Shown piece by piece: positions 27,339 through 36,589 of a DNA stretch of 64,000 bases. The notes under the pieces are model-generated. The model was not told where the DNA came from, searched no databases, and worked only from the letters and a program-made list of their open reading frames with translations. Numbering within the stretch: position 1 is the first letter of the stretch; every line of letters begins with the position of its first letter. The position numbers were made by a program, and so were the translations under genes. This DNA comes from Amycolatopsis nivea (lineage in GTDB: Bacteria > Actinomycetota > Actinomycetes > Mycobacteriales > Pseudonocardiaceae). The stretch lies in the NCBI RefSeq assembly GCF_004522235.1, contig NZ_SDLT01000014.1, forward strand, positions 124,001-188,000. The letters run 5' to 3'.

Positions 27339-27378
27339 CGCGAAAAGCCGATCACCGCTGCGGTGGTCGGCTTTTTCG
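27339..27378 (+). terminator. Intrinsic terminator of the transporter/glucosidase operon
   Basis: A stem of 11 bp plus four A-T pairs (27343-27357 with 27361-27375, three-base loop) ends in a T run at 27372-27376. It lies 10 bp past the GH13 stop. Confidence 0.9.
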
Positions 27379-27403
27379 CGGTGCTCCGCTGAGCGGGATC
27401 TCC

Positions 27404-27432
27404 TTGACAGCATCCCAGTGCGCGCCGACGAT
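27404..27432 (+). promoter_or_regulatory. Housekeeping-type promoter of the GH29 gene
   Basis: TTGACA (27404-27409), a 17-bp spacer and GACGAT (27427-27432), about 100 bp ahead of the GH29 start. CATCTGAT just beyond, in inverse, also occurs in the region ahead of the binding-protein gene (about 22422), which might mean shared control. Confidence 0.45.
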
Positions 27433-27533
27433 GATTCATCAGATGTATCGGCCACTCGCTTGCCCTGATTCCTCGGATGATCGAGAAATTCCGCGCTAGG
27501 CATCGGACCACTGGACTTCACTGTGGAGGTTCC

Positions 27534-29885
27534 ATGACGACCTATCCTCGTCGGCACGCACTCGGCATGGCACTCGGCGGCGCGGTGCTGCTCGGACTGC
27601 CGAGCACCGCGGCAGCGGCGGGCGGGCCGGCGCAGCCGGTGGTGACGGACGGGGCGGGCGCGCCGGTCGTGCCGCCGCCCCCGCCGGTGCCGGTCCCGCT
27701 CGACGCGTGGTTCGACAACGACGGCGTCGACTCCGCGAGCGCGCACGACGGGAACTTCGACGGCTCCGGCTACACCTTTCCGGCGGAGCAGATCCCGGCG
27801 GGCAGCACGGTCACCGCGGGCGGCGTGCCGTATCTGCTCGGCTCGGCGGCGGCCGGGGCGAAGAACAACGTCATCGCGCTCGGCCAGCGCATCGACCTGC
27901 CGAAGGGCCGGTACTACGGCGCCGCGTTCCTCGTCGCGTGCAGTTACGGCAGCACCGGAGGCGACGCGACCGTCCACTACGCCGACGGCAGCACCAGCAC
28001 CGCCACCCTGTCCGGCTCCGACTGGTGGGGCTCCGGCGGCGCTGTCGTCTCGACCTTCCGCTACGGCCCGGGCGGCGTCACCGACCAGAACCCGGTGTCG
28101 ATCAGCACCGCGCAGGTGTGGATGGACCCGGCGCGCGAGGCGGTCGCGCTGACTCTGCCCAAGACCGCCGCACCGGCGGTGAACGTGGCGAGCCTGCACG
28201 TGTTCGCCTTGACGCTGCAGCCGATCGCGCAAGGCCGTTCGGCGACGGTCCTCGACGCCCGGGCGACCGCGAACCTGCTGCAGGACGGCGGTCCGCAGGC
28301 GGTCGAGGCGACGATCGTCAACACCGGCACCGTCTGGCTCGAAACCCGCGACCGGATCACCGTCACGCTCGACGTCCCGGGCGGCCGGGTGCGCACGCCC
28401 GCGCCGATCCCCCGCCTCGCGCCCGGCGAACAGACCACGGTGCGGCTCGGTCTCACCGCCGACCGCGGCCTGCCCGCGGGGACTCCGGCGACCGGCCGGA
28501 TCCGCGTGCTCGCCGACCGGTCGACGATCGCCACCCGGACCCTGCCGGTGCCGCTCGGCATCCCGGATTTCCGGCCGACCGACGCGTCGCTGTCCACGCA
28601 CCGCGCGCCGTATTGGTTCTGCGACGCCAAATTCGGCATCTTCATCCACTGGGGCGTGTACTCGGTGCCCGCGTGGGCTCCGGTCGGGCAGCAGTACGCC
28701 GAGTGGTACTGGAACAACCAGCAAGATCCCCACGGAGCGACCTACGCCTATCACGCGAAGACTTACGGCGAATCGTTCGTCTACGACGACTTCATCCCGA
28801 AGTTCACCGCCGCCCGGTTCGATCCGCGTTCGTGGGTGCGCCTGATCGAGGACGCGGGCGCGCAGTACTACGTGCTCACGTCCAAGCATCACGACGGTTT
28901 TGCCTTGTGGGACACCAAAGTCAGCGGCCGCAACGCCAAGAAGCTAGGCCCGCGCCGCGACCTCGTCGCCGACCTGTTCGCCGCCTCGCGCAAATACACG
29001 CCGGGCCTGCGCAACGGCCTGTATTTCTCGCTGCCGGAATGGTTCAACCCGGACAACCCGTGGATGGGCCACGCGCCGCGCAATCCGTACACCGGCGCGC
29101 CGCTGCCCTACACCGGGTACACCGCCGGACGCGATTTCGTGAAGGACCTCCAGGCGCCGCAGGTGCTGGAGCTGATCTCCGGCTTCGACCCGGACGTGCT
29201 GTGGTTCGACATCGGCGGCGTGAACGACAGCCGCGAAGTGCTCACTGAATACTTCAACCGGGCCAAGAACCGGCGTCGCCCCAAGGACGTCACGTACAAC
29301 GACCGCGGCGGCATCCCGGACCACGACTTCACCACGCCGGAGTACACGACGTACCCGAACACCGTCGTCGCCAAGTGGGAGTCGAGCCGGGGCCTGGACC
29401 CGTTCTCCTACGGCTACAACCGCGCGACGCCGGACGACAAGTACATGACCACCGACGACGTGGTGCACACGCTGGTCGACGTGGTGTCGAAGAACGGCAA
29501 CTTCCTGCTGGACATCGGCCCCGATTTCGACGGCACCATCCCGGCGGTGATGCAGCAGCGGCTGCGCGAGACCGGAGCCTGGCTGCGCACCAACGGGGAA
29601 GCGATCTACGGCACCACGTACTGGTCACGCATGGCCCAGCTCGGCGACCTGCGGTTCACCGTGCGGCCCGGTTCGGCGTTTTACGTCATGTCGCTCGTCG
29701 CGCCCGGCTCGCAGCTCGTGGTCGACGCCCCGGTCCCGATCCGCCGCCGCGACCGCGTGAGCATGCTCGGTTACGGCGGTCCGCTGCACTGGAGCCAGAG
29801 CGACGGACGGCTGGTCATCGACGTTCCGGCGGCGGCGCGTGCGGCCGGGAAGCACGCGTGGGTGTTCAAAGTGGACTGGCGCTGA
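27534..29885 (+). CDS. Secreted GH29-type alpha-L-fucosidase with N-terminal beta domains
   Basis: A 783-residue protein with a twin-arginine-like signal (RRHALGMALGGAVLLG...) and a Pro-rich linker. A beta-sandwich stretch (about 60-330) precedes the GH29 barrel: AKFGIFIHWGVYSVPAWAP, YYVLTSKHHDGFALW, GLYFSLPEWFNP, VLWFDIGG (nucleophile Asp about 559), VVSKNGNFLLDIGP and AIYGTTYWSR. It would remove terminal fucose from glycans outside the cell. The ATG at 27534 has a GTGGAGGT site; a start 19 codons upstream would spoil the signal. The 3' end overlaps the convergent CBS gene by 20 bases. Confidence 0.9.
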   Translation: MTTYPRRHALGMALGGAVLLGLPSTAAAAGGPAQPVVTDGAGAPVVPPPPPVPVPLDAWFDNDGVDSASAHDGNFDGSGYTFPAEQIPAGSTVTAGGVPYLLGSAAAGAKNNVIALGQRIDLPKGRYYGAAFLVACSYGSTGGDATVHYADGSTSTATLSGSDWWGSGGAVVSTFRYGPGGVTDQNPVSISTAQVWMDPAREAVALTLPKTAAPAVNVASLHVFALTLQPIAQGRSATVLDARATANLLQDGGPQAVEATIVNTGTVWLETRDRITVTLDVPGGRVRTPAPIPRLAPGEQTTVRLGLTADRGLPAGTPATGRIRVLADRSTIATRTLPVPLGIPDFRPTDASLSTHRAPYWFCDAKFGIFIHWGVYSVPAWAPVGQQYAEWYWNNQQDPHGATYAYHAKTYGESFVYDDFIPKFTAARFDPRSWVRLIEDAGAQYYVLTSKHHDGFALWDTKVSGRNAKKLGPRRDLVADLFAASRKYTPGLRNGLYFSLPEWFNPDNPWMGHAPRNPYTGAPLPYTGYTAGRDFVKDLQAPQVLELISGFDPDVLWFDIGGVNDSREVLTEYFNRAKNRRRPKDVTYNDRGGIPDHDFTTPEYTTYPNTVVAKWESSRGLDPFSYGYNRATPDDKYMTTDDVVHTLVDVVSKNGNFLLDIGPDFDGTIPAVMQQRLRETGAWLRTNGEAIYGTTYWSRMAQLGDLRFTVRPGSAFYVMSLVAPGSQLVVDAPVPIRRRDRVSMLGYGGPLHWSQSDGRLVIDVPAAARAAGKHAWVFKVDWR

Positions 29886-30348
29886 AACTGACCGGGGCGG
29901 TCCGCGACGGGCCGCCCCGGCAGCCGCTCTCCCGGTCTTGCGCGCGGGCCGCCACGTCGGCGTCCGAGCAGAAGCCGCGGCCGCTGCGCTTCAAACACAG
30001 CAGCCCCAGCAACCGGCCGCTCGCGTCCACCACCGCCAGCCTGCGCCGCGACATTCCCAGCCACGTCGCGTACAGGTCGGCCTCCGGGGCCACGACCCGG
30101 CCGGTCAACTGGCCCGCCCGGTACGCCGGTAGCGCGTCCGGCTGCCCGTCCAGATCCGGCCGTTCCACGACGCTCAGCAGCGTTCCCCCGGAAACGACCA
30201 GCGCGGCGTGCACGTGATCGTCCTCGAAGAGCGCGCGCACCTCGTCGACCGTCGCCGACGCGTCGAGCACCTTCGGCGCCCGGAGCATCGCCTCGCCGAC
30301 GGTCGACGCGCCGCGGAAATCCGGTTCCGTCACTGCGGGTTGTTCCAC
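29866..30348 (-). CDS. CBS-domain protein
   Basis: A 160-residue protein with two CBS motifs (ASTVGEAMLRAPKVLDASATVDEVRALFEDD and a second half LAVVDASGRLLGLLCLKRSGRGF), a fold that binds adenine nucleotides. The tail of about 35 residues is polar and the last codons overlap the convergent GH29 gene. The start is GTG at 30348, inside the end of the SPOR gene. It is probably the last gene of the PucR-SPOR-CBS unit. Partner unknown. Confidence 0.78.
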   Translation of the reverse strand: MEQPAVTEPDFRGASTVGEAMLRAPKVLDASATVDEVRALFEDDHVHAALVVSGGTLLSVVERPDLDGQPDALPAYRAGQLTGRVVAPEADLYATWLGMSRRRLAVVDASGRLLGLLCLKRSGRGFCSDADVAARAQDRESGCRGGPSRTAPVSFSASPL

Positions 30349-30512
30349 TCCGCGTCAGCCTGGTCCTCCGCCTTCGTGCGTTCGCGCGCCAGCTCCAGCG
30401 CCCGCCGCGCGGTGGCCTCGTCCGGGTACGGGCCGAGCCGGTCGACGCCGCGCGCTTGGCGGCCGCGCTCGACCTCGTTCGTGCGGGTGTTGTAGTACCA
30501 CTCTTCAGACAT
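30330..30512 (-). CDS. Small SPOR-domain-type protein
   Basis: A 60-residue acidic protein beginning MSEEWYYNTRTNEVERGRQA, with LGPYPDEATARRALELARER in the middle. This matches small actinobacterial proteins annotated as SPOR-domain containing; the aromatic WYYNTRTNEVE opening is typical. It starts two bases after the PucR-type gene ends and overlaps the CBS start. Function unknown. Confidence 0.8.
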   Translation of the reverse strand: MSEEWYYNTRTNEVERGRQARGVDRLGPYPDEATARRALELARERTKAEDQADAEWNNPQ

Positions 30513-30514
30513 CG

Positions 30515-31732
30515 TCAGCTCCCAAGAGAATCGATCGAGCGCACCGAATCGACCCGCAGCGCCTGCATCGCCGTGACCAGCTCGGCCAGGTCCCGCGGAT
30601 CGGTCAGCGTCCGGTCGGTCAGTTCCCGGATCCGGCGCAACCGGTACCGGACGGTGTTGGCGTGGCAGTGCAGCACCTGCCCCGCGCGTTCGGAGGAGCC
30701 GCCGTGCGCGAAGTACGCGTCCAGCGTCTCCAGCAGCACGTCGCGTTCCTCGGCGGGCAGTTCCAGCACCGCCCCGAAGACCTGCTCCCCCAGCCGGCGG
30801 CCCTCGTCCGGGTCGTAGGCGACGAACGCGGCCAGCGGGCTCGGGTCGAACGCGCGGACCTCGCCCCGTTCGGGCGGGATGCCGGACAGCGCCGTGCGCG
30901 CCAGGTGGACCGCGCGCGGGGTTTCGGTCAGCGAGCGGAACAGCGGGCTGACGCCGGTGCGGGCCAGCGCCAGTTCGCGAAGCAGGCCGAGCATCGTGTC
31001 GTACTGCTCCTCGCGCAGCGACACCACGCCGGCCTGCAGCGTCGGCGACAGATGCCACGCCGACACGATGCCGAGCTGGCCGAGCCGTCGCTCGACGCCG
31101 ACCAGGCTTTCTTCGGCCAGCCCGCGCGTCTCGGCGGCGACCACGGTCAGCTTGCCGTCCAGCGACAGGCCGAGCAGCCGTCCCGCCTCCCACGGCCCGG
31201 AATCGGAGCCGCGCGCGCCGGTCAGCAGCGCCTCGGCCAGCGCGGACCGCCGCCGCTGCTGCGCGACCAGCAGTTCCGCGCTCGCCGCCCGGTACGCCTC
31301 GGTGACGCGGACCGCGTGCTCGTCGGTGACCTGCCACAACAGGCTCGCGACGTCGATCAGCACGTCGGTGCTCCCGGTTTCGCGGGCGCGGCCCACGAGC
31401 AGGTCCCACAGCATCGCGCAGGCGATCCGGTACACCTGCAGCACCTCGGGCAGCGGCGCGCCCTGGTGCGCCCGGCGGCGGCCGGTCTCCTTCGGCGCGC
31501 GCTGGTCCGGGGCCTCGCCGCCGCCGAGCGCGTCGACCATGAACCGGAGGTTCACCGCGATCGAGCGGTGCAGGTCGGCGCGCGGGACGATCTTCTCGTC
31601 CCGGTACATCCCGATCCGCTCGCAGCTCGCCGCGCAGACGTCGTCGATCAGCCGGGGCAGCCGTTCGTCGGCCCAGGCGACGAGTTCGGTCAGGGCGGCG
31701 GTCCGCACAGCGTTTTCCTCCCGGTCGGCCAC
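30515..31732 (-). CDS. PucR-type transcriptional regulator (CdaR/GGDEF-like plus HTH_30)
   Basis: A 405-residue regulator. The N-terminal half (about 1-160) is an RsbR-like helical sensor, the middle (about 175-300) a degenerate GGDEF/CdaR-like domain, and the C-terminus a PucR helix-turn-helix: LDAYFAHGGSSERAGQVLHC followed by HANTVRYRLRRI. Start GTG at 31732. It diverges from the molybdopterin oxidoreductase, which it might control, and leads two small genes. The effector is unknown. Confidence 0.88.
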   Translation of the reverse strand: MADREENAVRTAALTELVAWADERLPRLIDDVCAASCERIGMYRDEKIVPRADLHRSIAVNLRFMVDALGGGEAPDQRAPKETGRRRAHQGAPLPEVLQVYRIACAMLWDLLVGRARETGSTDVLIDVASLLWQVTDEHAVRVTEAYRAASAELLVAQQRRRSALAEALLTGARGSDSGPWEAGRLLGLSLDGKLTVVAAETRGLAEESLVGVERRLGQLGIVSAWHLSPTLQAGVVSLREEQYDTMLGLLRELALARTGVSPLFRSLTETPRAVHLARTALSGIPPERGEVRAFDPSPLAAFVAYDPDEGRRLGEQVFGAVLELPAEERDVLLETLDAYFAHGGSSERAGQVLHCHANTVRYRLRRIRELTDRTLTDPRDLAELVTAMQALRVDSVRSIDSLGS

Positions 31733-31944
31733 GTCCGGGATCGTACCCGCGTCCCGGAGCGGCCGCCCACGCGGATTTCCCTCCCGGGGAAACGTTCTCC
31801 GTTTTCCCGCGCATTTTGTGGACCGGCACAGAAATGTTTGTCGCGCTCCACAATAAGCCTGTTCGCATTCCCCGCCCGGATGCCCGGAGCGGGCCGTCGT
31901 GCTTGAATCGACAGGGAAGCACAGACGCGGTCGAGAGGGTTACG

Positions 31945-34215
31945 GTGGACGAGCAGCGCGAGGGTCAGCCGGAGTTCAAGCCATACCACCACCCGGCCGC
32001 GGGCTGGGGCGCGGCGAAAAGCGTGACGCAGTTCCTCGTCCGGGAACGGGAACTCGTCGCCGGACCGCGCGCGATCGTGAAGATGAACCACGAGAACGGC
32101 GGCTTCGACTGCCCGGGCTGCGCGTGGCCGGACGACACCAAGGGCCTGCATCTCGACATTTGCGAAAACGGGATCAAGCACGTCACCTGGGAGATGACGC
32201 GGAAACGCGTCGGCGCGGAATTCTTCGCCGCGCACACCGTGTCCGAACTGGACGGCTGGAGCGACACCGCGCTCGAGGCGCAGGGCAGGCTCACCGAGCC
32301 GCTGCGCTACGACGAGAAGACCGACCGGTACGTGCCGATCTCGTGGGCCAAGGCGTTCGAGCTGGTCGGCGCGACGCTGCGCGGTCTCGACTCCCCGGAC
32401 CAGGCGGCGTTCTACACCTCCGGACGGCTCGGCAACGAGGCGACTTTCCTGTACCAGCTGTGGGCGCGGGAGTTCGGCACGAACAACCTGCCGGACTGCT
32501 CGAACATGTGCCACGAGGCGAGCGGCCGCGCGCTGCAGGCCGCCCTCGGCACCGGCAAGGGCACCGCGGACATCCACGACTGGGAGGCCGCCGACGCGCT
32601 GTTCATCATGGGCGTGAACGCGGCGTCGAACGCGCCCCGGATGCTCACCGCGCTCGCCGAAGCGCACCGGCGCGGCGCGCAGATCGTGCACGTCAACCCG
32701 CTGGTCGAGGCCGGGGCCACGCGCACGATCATCCCGCACGACTTCGTCCGGATGGCGACCTTCCAGGCGACCCCGACGTCCACGCTCAACCTCCAGCCGC
32801 GCATCGGCGGCGACCTGGCGTTCATCCGCGGCATGGCGAAAGCCCTGCTCGAGATGGCCGAGACCGATCCCGGGGCAATCGACTCGGAGTTCCTGGAGAC
32901 CTACACCAGCGGCGTCGAGAAGTACCGGGTCGTCTGCGAAACCACGTCCTGGGCCGAACTGGAGCGGCAGTCCGGGCTGACCGAGTCCGAAATCCGCGCG
33001 GCGGCGAAGATCTACCGCGACGCCGACCGGTCGGTCATCAGCTGGTGCCTCGGCGTGACCCAGCACGAACACGGCGTCGACACCGTCCGCGAGATCGTGA
33101 ACCTGTTGCTGCTGCGCGGAAACATCGGCCGCCCCGGGACCGGCCCGTCGCCGGTGCGCGGGCACAGCAACGTGCAGGGCAACCGCACCTGCGGCATCGA
33201 CCACCGCCCGGCGCCGGAGTTCCTCGACAAGCTCGCCGAGGTCTGCGGCATCGACCCGCCGCGCCACCACGGACTCGACACGGTCGGCACGATCGAAGCG
33301 ATGCACCGCGGCGACGTGCGCGTATTCGTCGGCATGGGCGGCAACTTCGCCCTCGCCGCGCCCGACACGCCCTACACCGCGGCCGGGCTGCGCAAGTGCG
33401 AACTGACCGTGCAGGTCAGCACCAAACTCAACCGCAGCCACCTCGAACACGGCAAGCAGGCGCTGATCCTGCCCTGCCTGGGCCGGACCGAAAAGGACTT
33501 CCAGACGGCCGGGCTGCAGTCGACGTCCGTCGAGGACGCGATGAGCATGGTCCACCTGTCCACCGGCATGAAGAAGCCCGCCTCGCCGCACCTGCTGTCC
33601 GAGCCCGCGATCATCGCCGGGATGGCGAGCGCGACGCTGCCGGAAAGCCCGACGCCGTGGGATGATTACGTCGGCGACTACGACCGGATCCGCGACACGA
33701 TGGCGCGGGTGCTGGACGGTTTCGAGGACTTCAACACGCGGGTCCGGCAGCCTCTGGGCTTCCGCATCCACCAGGCCGCGCGCGAACGGGTCTTCCACAC
33801 GCCGTCCGAACGCGCCGAGTTCTCCACCGCGGAGTTGCCGGACGTGGTCCCCGCCGCCGGGACGCTGGCGCTGGGCACGATGCGCTCGCACGACCAGTGG
33901 AACACGACGATCTATTCGGACGACGATCGGTATCGCGGCATCAAGAACCTCCGCACGCTGGTGTTTTTGAACGCCGAGGACATGCGGGACCGGGGGCTGA
34001 GCGAGTTCGACGAGGTGGACATCACGGCCACGGCGAAGGACGGGACGACACGTTCGGTGCAGCGGTACCGGGCGATCCCGTACGACATCCCGCGCGGGTG
34101 CGCGGCGGGGTATATGCCGGAGATGAACGTGTTGTGCGCCATTGGTGATTACAGCACGCAGAGCGATCAGCCGTTGATGAAACATCTGAAGGTCACGGTC
34201 GAACGCTCCGCCTGA
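31945..34215 (+). CDS. FdhF/YdeP-family molybdopterin oxidoreductase
   Basis: A 756-residue member of the formate-dehydrogenase-like YdeP family. It shows CPGCAWP at the N-terminus, YTSGRLGNEATFLYQLWARE, NNLPDCSNMCHEASG (the active-site-region Cys), IIPHDF, RPGTGPSPVRGHSNVQG and a C-terminal molydopterin-binding barrel ending in DYSTQSDQPLMKHLKVTVERSA-like sequence. Natural substrates of this subfamily are uncertain; acid-stress formate oxidation has been suggested for YdeP. GTG at 31945 was chosen for its GAGAGGG site; an ATG at 31816 would add a cysteine-containing tail not seen in the family. Its last ~140 bp are partly repeated downstream. Confidence 0.88.
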   Translation: MDEQREGQPEFKPYHHPAAGWGAAKSVTQFLVRERELVAGPRAIVKMNHENGGFDCPGCAWPDDTKGLHLDICENGIKHVTWEMTRKRVGAEFFAAHTVSELDGWSDTALEAQGRLTEPLRYDEKTDRYVPISWAKAFELVGATLRGLDSPDQAAFYTSGRLGNEATFLYQLWAREFGTNNLPDCSNMCHEASGRALQAALGTGKGTADIHDWEAADALFIMGVNAASNAPRMLTALAEAHRRGAQIVHVNPLVEAGATRTIIPHDFVRMATFQATPTSTLNLQPRIGGDLAFIRGMAKALLEMAETDPGAIDSEFLETYTSGVEKYRVVCETTSWAELERQSGLTESEIRAAAKIYRDADRSVISWCLGVTQHEHGVDTVREIVNLLLLRGNIGRPGTGPSPVRGHSNVQGNRTCGIDHRPAPEFLDKLAEVCGIDPPRHHGLDTVGTIEAMHRGDVRVFVGMGGNFALAAPDTPYTAAGLRKCELTVQVSTKLNRSHLEHGKQALILPCLGRTEKDFQTAGLQSTSVEDAMSMVHLSTGMKKPASPHLLSEPAIIAGMASATLPESPTPWDDYVGDYDRIRDTMARVLDGFEDFNTRVRQPLGFRIHQAARERVFHTPSERAEFSTAELPDVVPAAGTLALGTMRSHDQWNTTIYSDDDRYRGIKNLRTLVFLNAEDMRDRGLSEFDEVDITATAKDGTTRSVQRYRAIPYDIPRGCAAGYMPEMNVLCAIGDYSTQSDQPLMKHLKVTVERSA

Positions 34216-34252
34216 GCGCCGTGGTCCGGCACGGGGCGCGGACCAGCACCGC
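34117..34252 (+). repeat. Tail repeat, copy A (3' end of the FdhF-type gene)
   Basis: Two blocks of this segment recur downstream: 34117-34141 (first block) and 34192-34252 (second block, 61 bp). Copy A contains the true stop codon of the oxidoreductase. Confidence 0.85.
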
Positions 34253-34277
34253 GCCCGAGTGGCGGGCAGCTGCGCGG

Positions 34278-34380
34278 CCGGAGATGAACGTGTTGTGCGC
34301 CACCGGCGAACACAGCAACGTCACGGTCGAACGCTCCGCCTGAGCACCGCGGTCCGGCACGGGGCGCGGACCAGCACCGC
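34278..34380 (+). repeat. Tail repeat, copy B (partial duplicate)
   Basis: Blocks at 34278-34302 and 34320-34380 repeat copy A; the second matches 59 of 61 bases. The in-frame translation still reads MNVLCATGEHSNVTVERSA then stop, a shortened echo of the enzyme's C-terminus. The reverse strand of this copy encodes the last residues of the FUSC protein. Confidence 0.85.
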
Positions 34381-35370
34381 CGCCCCGATGCCCGCCGCCA
34401 CGCCTACCAGGGTGTCCGCCACCCGCGCCGTCAGCAGCGTCGCGGGGGCGGCGGGGGCGGCCAGTTCCGTCATCACCAGGATCAGCGGCGTGAAGAACCC
34501 CAGCGCGATCCCGTAATGCCGGGACATGAACAGCTCCGTCGGGAACAGCAGCACGACCACCGCCAACGCCAGCGGCGCGGCCGCGAATCCCGGCAAGAGC
34601 AGCAAGGCCGTGACGACCAGTCCGGCGAGCGTCCCGACGACCCGGTGCGCGCTGCGGTCCAGCACGCTGCGCAGGCCGGGATGCAACCGGCTGCGCGGGT
34701 CCGCCGCTGCCAGCGGGACCGCCGCCGAGGCCATCGCCCAGTTCGCGTGATCCACACCGAGCAGCAGACCGACCGCGCCCGCGGCGGCGATCGCCAGCGC
34801 GTACCGGGCGGCGTGCACGACCGCGCAGGCGGCACCGCATTCCGGGGCGCACGTGGGCGTCCCCGGCGTGGGCGGGCGTTCCGGACCGGTCAGTCCAATG
34901 AGGACACAACCGGCGATTGTGCCCGCGCACAAGGCGATTCCGACCCACGGTTCGACCCGCCCGGCGGGCACCAACGCGATCGCGCCCAGCGCGAAGATGC
35001 CGAAGAACGGTCCGCGCGGGCTCAAGTCGAGGCGATTCGTCACCAGGGCGCAGCCGAACGAGAACGTGGCCTCGGTGACGACCAGCAGCCAAGGCGGCGC
35101 GTGACAGGCGGACAGCAGCACACCCAGTGAGACGCCGCTCAGGAGCACCGCACCCGCCTGGAGCTGGTGCCGGAAGCGGAGTGCGCGCGACTCGGCCCGG
35201 CCGTACATCCCGGCGAACGAACCGAACGCGGCGAAAATGATCAAGTCCGGACGGCCCGCCGCGAGCAGCGCCAGCCCGGGAATCAGCAGCCCGGCCGCGA
35301 CCCGGCCGGCATGCCACCATTCGCCGCCGTCGAACGAGCGCGCGGCTGCGGCCGAGGTCGCCACCGGCAC
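34321..35370 (-). CDS. FUSC-family membrane protein
   Basis: A 349-residue polytopic protein with ten or so hydrophobic segments in two groups, split by a soluble loop near residues 170-195, fitting the fusaric acid resistance (FUSC) type of transporter. Substrate unknown. The GTG at 35370 has a GGAGG site five bases ahead. The C-terminal residues VRAPCRTAVLRRSVRP are encoded by the antisense of tail repeat copy B; the antisense of copy A would give nearly the same ending, so the duplication may have shifted the 3' end of this gene. Confidence 0.78.
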   Translation of the reverse strand: MPVATSAAAARSFDGGEWWHAGRVAAGLLIPGLALLAAGRPDLIIFAAFGSFAGMYGRAESRALRFRHQLQAGAVLLSGVSLGVLLSACHAPPWLLVVTEATFSFGCALVTNRLDLSPRGPFFGIFALGAIALVPAGRVEPWVGIALCAGTIAGCVLIGLTGPERPPTPGTPTCAPECGAACAVVHAARYALAIAAAGAVGLLLGVDHANWAMASAAVPLAAADPRSRLHPGLRSVLDRSAHRVVGTLAGLVVTALLLLPGFAAAPLALAVVVLLFPTELFMSRHYGIALGFFTPLILVMTELAAPAAPATLLTARVADTLVGVAAGIGAAVLVRAPCRTAVLRRSVRP

Positions 35371-35488
35371 CTGTCCTCCGCTTGATCGTCTGACGGGAAG
35401 TCACCGGGATCGGCCGGTCGTCTTACGATACCTGCGCGAAGGGCGGGAGAAGGCCGGATTGTGGGGCACCACAATAATGTCTGCGCCG

Positions 35489-36445
35489 TCAGCCAAGCTG
35501 GCCGAGAGTGCGGACGACGTTCTGGTCCACGATGTCCAGCATCGCTTCCCGGTGCGGGAAGTCGCCGTCGAGCAACTGCAATGGGCCTGCGACGAGGGAC
35601 AAATACATCGCGAGGCGATAGAACCGCATTCGGCGGTCGTCCAGGCTCGCAACATGGAAATAGCGATAGTTTTCGCCGAAGCGCAATTCCAGGAAAACGT
35701 GTTCCCATTCGACGTCGAAGAACATCGCGCCCTCGATGTCGATGAGCACCGGCTGGTCGTGCTCGTCGACGAGGACATGGTCAGGGCCTAGTTCGCCGTG
35801 GATCAACCCGTACTCGGTGCGTGGCTCCACTGCTGCGTGCCGTTCCCCGAGCAGCGAGGCGAGGAGGTGTTCGACGGCCGCGATCTCCGGCACCCGGGCG
35901 GCGGCCTGGGCGAGGTGATCCAATGCGCGGCGCAGCACAACGTCTTGCACCGGCAAGACAGGCTTATCGGCGCCCGGACGGCCGTAGTGAGCACGCCGGG
36001 TGCGGTGCAGGGACCGGACCGCGTCGCCGAGGCGGGCCAGCACGCGCGGGCGGTCCCCGAGGGTTTCCAGCGTGCCGCCGCGCACGTCCTCGACCACCGC
36101 GACGTCACCGGCGAGGAGGGTTTTGCTGCGGTCGAGCAGGAAGATCCGCGGCACCCGGACGCCAGCCCCGGACAGCGCGGCGTGCGCGGCCTCGAACAAC
36201 CCGATGCCGGTGCTGTGCCCGAAGGGATCGCTGTGGTCGGGCGATGCCGCGTCCGGCCAGTAGTCCTCGTCAGCGTTCCAGACGTAGGCGACGCTGGTCG
36301 TGCGGTCGTCGAGCGTCAGCCGGTAGACGCCCTTCTTCGAACCGCCGCGCAATCGTTCCGCCGACACCAATTCGCGGGCGCCGAACGCCGCGCGCGCCAC
36401 CTCGGCCAGGTCGTGACGGCCGAGCCTCCCCCGGGGTTCGCTCAC
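35489..36445 (-). CDS. Aminoglycoside phosphotransferase-like kinase
   Basis: A 318-residue small-molecule kinase. The Brenner-type motif is LIHGELGPDHVLVDEHDQPV with the usual catalytic Asp replaced by Glu (HGEL), followed by LIDIEGAMFFDVEWE with the metal-binding Asp. RLRGGSKKGVYRL near residue 35 fits the nucleotide loop. It could modify a sugar, choline-like or antibiotic substrate; none is indicated. Start GTG at 36445, divergent from the PEBP gene. Confidence 0.8.
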   Translation of the reverse strand: MSEPRGRLGRHDLAEVARAAFGARELVSAERLRGGSKKGVYRLTLDDRTTSVAYVWNADEDYWPDAASPDHSDPFGHSTGIGLFEAAHAALSGAGVRVPRIFLLDRSKTLLAGDVAVVEDVRGGTLETLGDRPRVLARLGDAVRSLHRTRRAHYGRPGADKPVLPVQDVVLRRALDHLAQAAARVPEIAAVEHLLASLLGERHAAVEPRTEYGLIHGELGPDHVLVDEHDQPVLIDIEGAMFFDVEWEHVFLELRFGENYRYFHVASLDDRRMRFYRLAMYLSLVAGPLQLLDGDFPHREAMLDIVDQNVVRTLGQLG

Positions 36446-36589
36446 TTTCGCACCCTACCGCCGCGCCGCATGTCACTCTTGGCGGGAAACGTGGTACTCC
36501 CTGCCGCTGGCGTGCCGGTCCTCGCCGATTGCGGCGCACACTCTTCCCACGAAAGGACAAGAGACCACCAGCCGCCTCGGGAGCTTCCA

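Noticed and set aside
34259-34516. An 85-codon plus-strand frame behind the FdhF-type gene
   Set aside because: It lies over tail repeat copy B and opposite FUSC coding sequence; no ribosome site or family.
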